A DNA stretch of 7,406 bases, taken from NCBI GenBank assembly GCA_012719555.1, contig JAAYAE010000140.1:1-7406 (forward strand). The letters are read 5' to 3'. Below, piece by piece: positions 6,055 to 7,406 of the stretch. Position numbers and translations under genes: made by a program. The stretch comes from Acholeplasmataceae bacterium (GTDB lineage Bacteria; Bacillota; Negativicutes; Acidaminococcales; Acidaminococcaceae). How positions within the stretch are numbered: the stretch's first letter is position 1; every line of letters begins with the position of its first letter. A model generated the notes under the pieces. The model saw nothing but the letters and a program-made list of their open reading frames with translations. It had not been told where the DNA came from and ran no database searches.

Positions 6055-6782
6055 ATAACATTGTAGAAATGCAGCATATTTGCAAAAAATTCGGAGAAGT
6101 TACTGTCTTAAAAGATTTTAATCTTAACCTGCGTGAAGGGGAAAAGGTAGTTATTATTGGACCTAGTGGTTCAGGTAAAAGTACTGTGCTCCGTTGCATT
6201 AATTGCCTAGAACCTATCCAAGGTGGTAAAATTATTTTTGAAGGACAAGAACTTACACAGAAAACTGACTTAAGCGCATTGAGAAGAAAAATTGGTATGG
6301 TTTTTCAGCATTTTAATCTCTTCCCACATAAAACGGTATTAGAAAATATTATTGAAGCGCCGGTAATTGTGAAAAAAACACTTAAAGCTGAAGCTAAAAA
6401 GTTAGCTATGGTATTGTTGGAAAGAGTTGGTCTTGCCGATAAATGTGATAGCTATCCAAAAGAATTGTCGGGAGGACAAAAACAAAGAGTAGCAATTGCC
6501 AGAGCACTTGCCATGAATCCTCAGATTATGTTGTTTGACGAACCAACGTCAGCTCTGGATCCGGAACTGGTAGGAGAGGTCCTTTCTGTTATGAAACGGT
6601 TAGCAGAAGATGGCATGACTATGATTTTAGTGACTCACGAGATGGCTTTCGCTAAAGAAGTAGCAGACAGAGTGCTTTTTATGGATCAAGGTGTTATTGT
6701 TGAAGAAGGAACCCCAAAAGATATTTTTGAAAATCCACGACATAAAAGGACACAGGTTTTTCTACAGAGAATATTGCACTAA
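6051..6782 (+). CDS. Polar amino acid ABC transporter ATP-binding protein (GlnQ/HisP type)
   Basis: This peripheral ATPase of 243 residues powers the importer on the cytoplasmic face. All nucleotide-binding motifs are intact: Walker A GPSGSGKST (37-45), Q-loop Q86 in VFQHFNLFPH, ABC signature LSGGQ (139-143), Walker B IMLFDEP (159-165) with catalytic E164, D-loop SALD (167-170) and switch H196 in LVTHEM. FNLFPHKTVLEN and FENPRHKRTQVFLQRIL at the C-terminus are typical of the GlnQ/HisP/ArtP subgroup, and the length fits. It overlaps the permease stop by four bases (ATGA). The intact ATPase and permease contrast with the broken binding-protein gene and argue that the frameshift is very recent or not real. 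Confidence 0.95.
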   Translation: MNNIVEMQHICKKFGEVTVLKDFNLNLREGEKVVIIGPSGSGKSTVLRCINCLEPIQGGKIIFEGQELTQKTDLSALRRKIGMVFQHFNLFPHKTVLENIIEAPVIVKKTLKAEAKKLAMVLLERVGLADKCDSYPKELSGGQKQRVAIARALAMNPQIMLFDEPTSALDPELVGEVLSVMKRLAEDGMTMILVTHEMAFAKEVADRVLFMDQGVIVEEGTPKDIFENPRHKRTQVFLQRILH

Positions 6783-6815
6783 ATTGTAAATAACATAATA
6801 CTAAAAATTATCAGC

Positions 6816-6824
6816 AGGAGGAAG
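6816..6824 (+). promoter_or_regulatory. Strong ribosome binding site of ppnP
   Basis: AGGAGGAAG begins 14 bases before the ATG at 6830, the best Shine-Dalgarno match in the window. It fixes the ppnP start and suggests good translation. I could not find a convincing promoter in the 47-base gap after the ATPase gene, so ppnP is probably carried on the transporter transcript. Confidence 0.6.
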
Positions 6825-6829
6825 CGATT

Positions 6830-7150
6830 ATGAAAAATTTTGAAAATGTATCAGTGGTGAAAAATGCCAACATATATTTTGATGGCAAGGTGACAAGCCG
6901 TACAGTTTTATTTGCGGATGGAACTAAAAAAACTTTGGGTATTATATTACCCGGAGAATATGAGTTTTCTACAGGCGATAGTGAAGTTATGGAACTTTTA
7001 GCTGGCAAATTAGAAGTATTAATTTCCGGCAGTGTAAACTGGGAACTTTTTGAAGCGGGACAAAGCTTTGCCGTGCCTGCCAATAGTAAATTTAAAGTAG
7101 CGGCAAAAGAAGCAGTTGATTATTGTTGCTCATATTTAAAAAATGTGTAA
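6830..7150 (+). CDS. ppnP: Pyrimidine/purine nucleoside phosphorylase PpnP (YaiE-like cupin)
   Basis: This small cytosolic cupin (DUF1255) has 106 residues against 94 in E. coli YaiE. The E. coli enzyme cleaves several purine and pyrimidine nucleosides with phosphate, giving free base and ribose-1-phosphate. Matching segments in order are NANIYFDGKVTSRTV (~12-26), LGIILPGEYEFSTGDSEVMELLAGKLEVLI (~36-65), NWELFEAGQSFAVPANSKFKV (~70-90) and a C-terminal YCCSYL. The extra residues are mainly at the N-terminus. It follows the ATPase gene by 47 bases with a strong ribosome binding site and is followed by a clear terminator, so it is probably the last gene of the transcript. Its link to amino acid catabolism is not obvious, and it may be a passenger. 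The family call is firm; the activity rests on homology. Confidence 0.9.
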   Translation: MKNFENVSVVKNANIYFDGKVTSRTVLFADGTKKTLGIILPGEYEFSTGDSEVMELLAGKLEVLISGSVNWELFEAGQSFAVPANSKFKVAAKEAVDYCCSYLKNV

Positions 7151-7159
7151 TTAAGTAAA

Positions 7160-7182
7160 CCGTAAAAAACACTATGTTACGG
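7160..7182 (+). other. Weak hairpin just after ppnP
   Basis: CCGTAA (7160-7165) and TTACGG (7177-7182) form a perfect 6-base stem with an 11-base loop, followed by AATTTT. It is too weak and poorly tailed to be called a terminator with confidence. It may protect the 3' end or assist the strong terminator about 65 bases downstream. Confidence 0.25.
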
Positions 7183-7246
7183 AATTTTAGCGACAGAAGA
7201 AATGAAATAAGGGAACGCCCCGTCACAATGTATGTTAAGCAACATT

Positions 7247-7285
7247 AAAAAGTCTAGCGTAATTTTATTAGCTAGACTTTTTGGC
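7247..7285. terminator. Strong intrinsic terminator after ppnP, possibly bidirectional
   Basis: The 12-base perfect arms AAAAAGTCTAGC (7247-7258) and GCTAGACTTTTT (7271-7282) enclose a 12-base A/T-rich loop. The A-run on the left and T-run on the right allow termination in either direction. It closes the transporter-ppnP transcript and separates it from the next gene at 7396. Confidence 0.88.
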
Positions 7286-7297
7286 TATTTATAATCC

Positions 7298-7327
7298 TTG
7301 AATATAAACCTCATACAATGCTAAAAT
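7298..7327 (+). promoter_or_regulatory. Candidate promoter for the gene starting at 7396
   Basis: TTGAAT (7298-7303) is followed by an 18-base spacer and TAAAAT (7322-7327, 5 of 6). It lies just after the terminator and 69 bases before the next start codon. A short perfect inverted repeat CTATA-gtgt-TATAG (7330-7343) overlaps the expected transcription start and could be an operator. Both are tentative. Confidence 0.35.
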
Positions 7328-7395
7328 AGCTATAGTGTTATAGGTTGCTGCTTATTTTAAATTAATTTTACATTAGATAGAAAGAAGGACATTGA

Positions 7396-7406
7396 ATGAA
7401 TATAGG
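7396..7406 (+). CDS. Start of the next gene, truncated by the window edge
   Basis: ATG AAT ATA GG encodes Met-Asn-Ile and then runs off the end. AAGAAGGA (7382-7389) lies 6 bases before the ATG, a strong ribosome binding site. A terminator and a candidate promoter lie upstream, so it is probably a separate transcription unit. Nothing can be said about the product. TTG at 7392 is a less likely start. Confidence 0.55.

Noticed and set aside
6783..6829. Promoter for ppnP
   Set aside because: TTGTAA at 6784-6789 has no good -10 partner at 16-18 bases. The gap is short and better explained by read-through from the transporter genes.

Overview
The window is A+T-rich, gene-dense bacterial DNA. Strong purine-rich ribosome binding sites, U-tailed intrinsic terminators and tight ATGA gene overlaps suggest an anaerobic or facultative member of the Bacillota (Firmicutes). 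A Negativicutes-like or clostridial relative is plausible, but the sequence alone does not settle it. Every gene I can support is on the + strand.

Layout. (1) Positions 3-179 are the last 58 codons of a regulator ending in a Fis-type helix-turn-helix, as in sigma-54-dependent (NtrC-family) activators. (2) Positions 180-437 are a non-coding leader. It carries an operator-like palindrome inside a candidate promoter, a second dyad, two intrinsic terminators in tandem and a cluster of TAGGG/CCCTA words. (3) Positions 438-4475 hold three catabolic genes: diaminopropionate ammonia-lyase (ygeX/dpaL), a YgeY-like M20 metallohydrolase, and an amidohydrolase of the N-acyl-D-amino-acid deacylase (D-aminoacylase) family. 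(4) Positions 4537-6782 encode a polar amino acid ABC importer: substrate-binding lipoprotein, permease and ATPase. It has its own candidate promoter. The binding-protein gene is broken by one extra A in an A8 run. (5) Positions 6830-7150 encode a small cupin-type nucleoside phosphorylase, PpnP (YaiE). (6) Positions 7151-7395 hold a strong terminator and a candidate promoter, followed by the first codons of another gene at 7396.

How the genes may work together (inference). The importer would bring in an amino acid or a derivative. The M20 hydrolase and the D-aminoacylase-like enzyme would remove acyl or peptidyl groups. The PLP lyase would then split the freed 2,3-diaminopropionate (D or L) into pyruvate and ammonia. 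The ygeX-ygeY pair is the same adjacent pair as in the E. coli ygeWXY-hyuA-yqeA region. Here the amidohydrolase position is taken by a D-aminoacylase-family protein instead of a HyuA-type hydrolase, and a dedicated transporter is attached. The upstream regulator is the natural candidate controller, but no canonical -24/-12 promoter was found.

The points most worth a second look are the A8 frameshift in the transporter's binding protein, the leader with two terminators and possible alternative pairings, the coherent catabolic-plus-import gene set, and an Asp in the amidohydrolase where characterised D-aminoacylases have a Cys zinc ligand.
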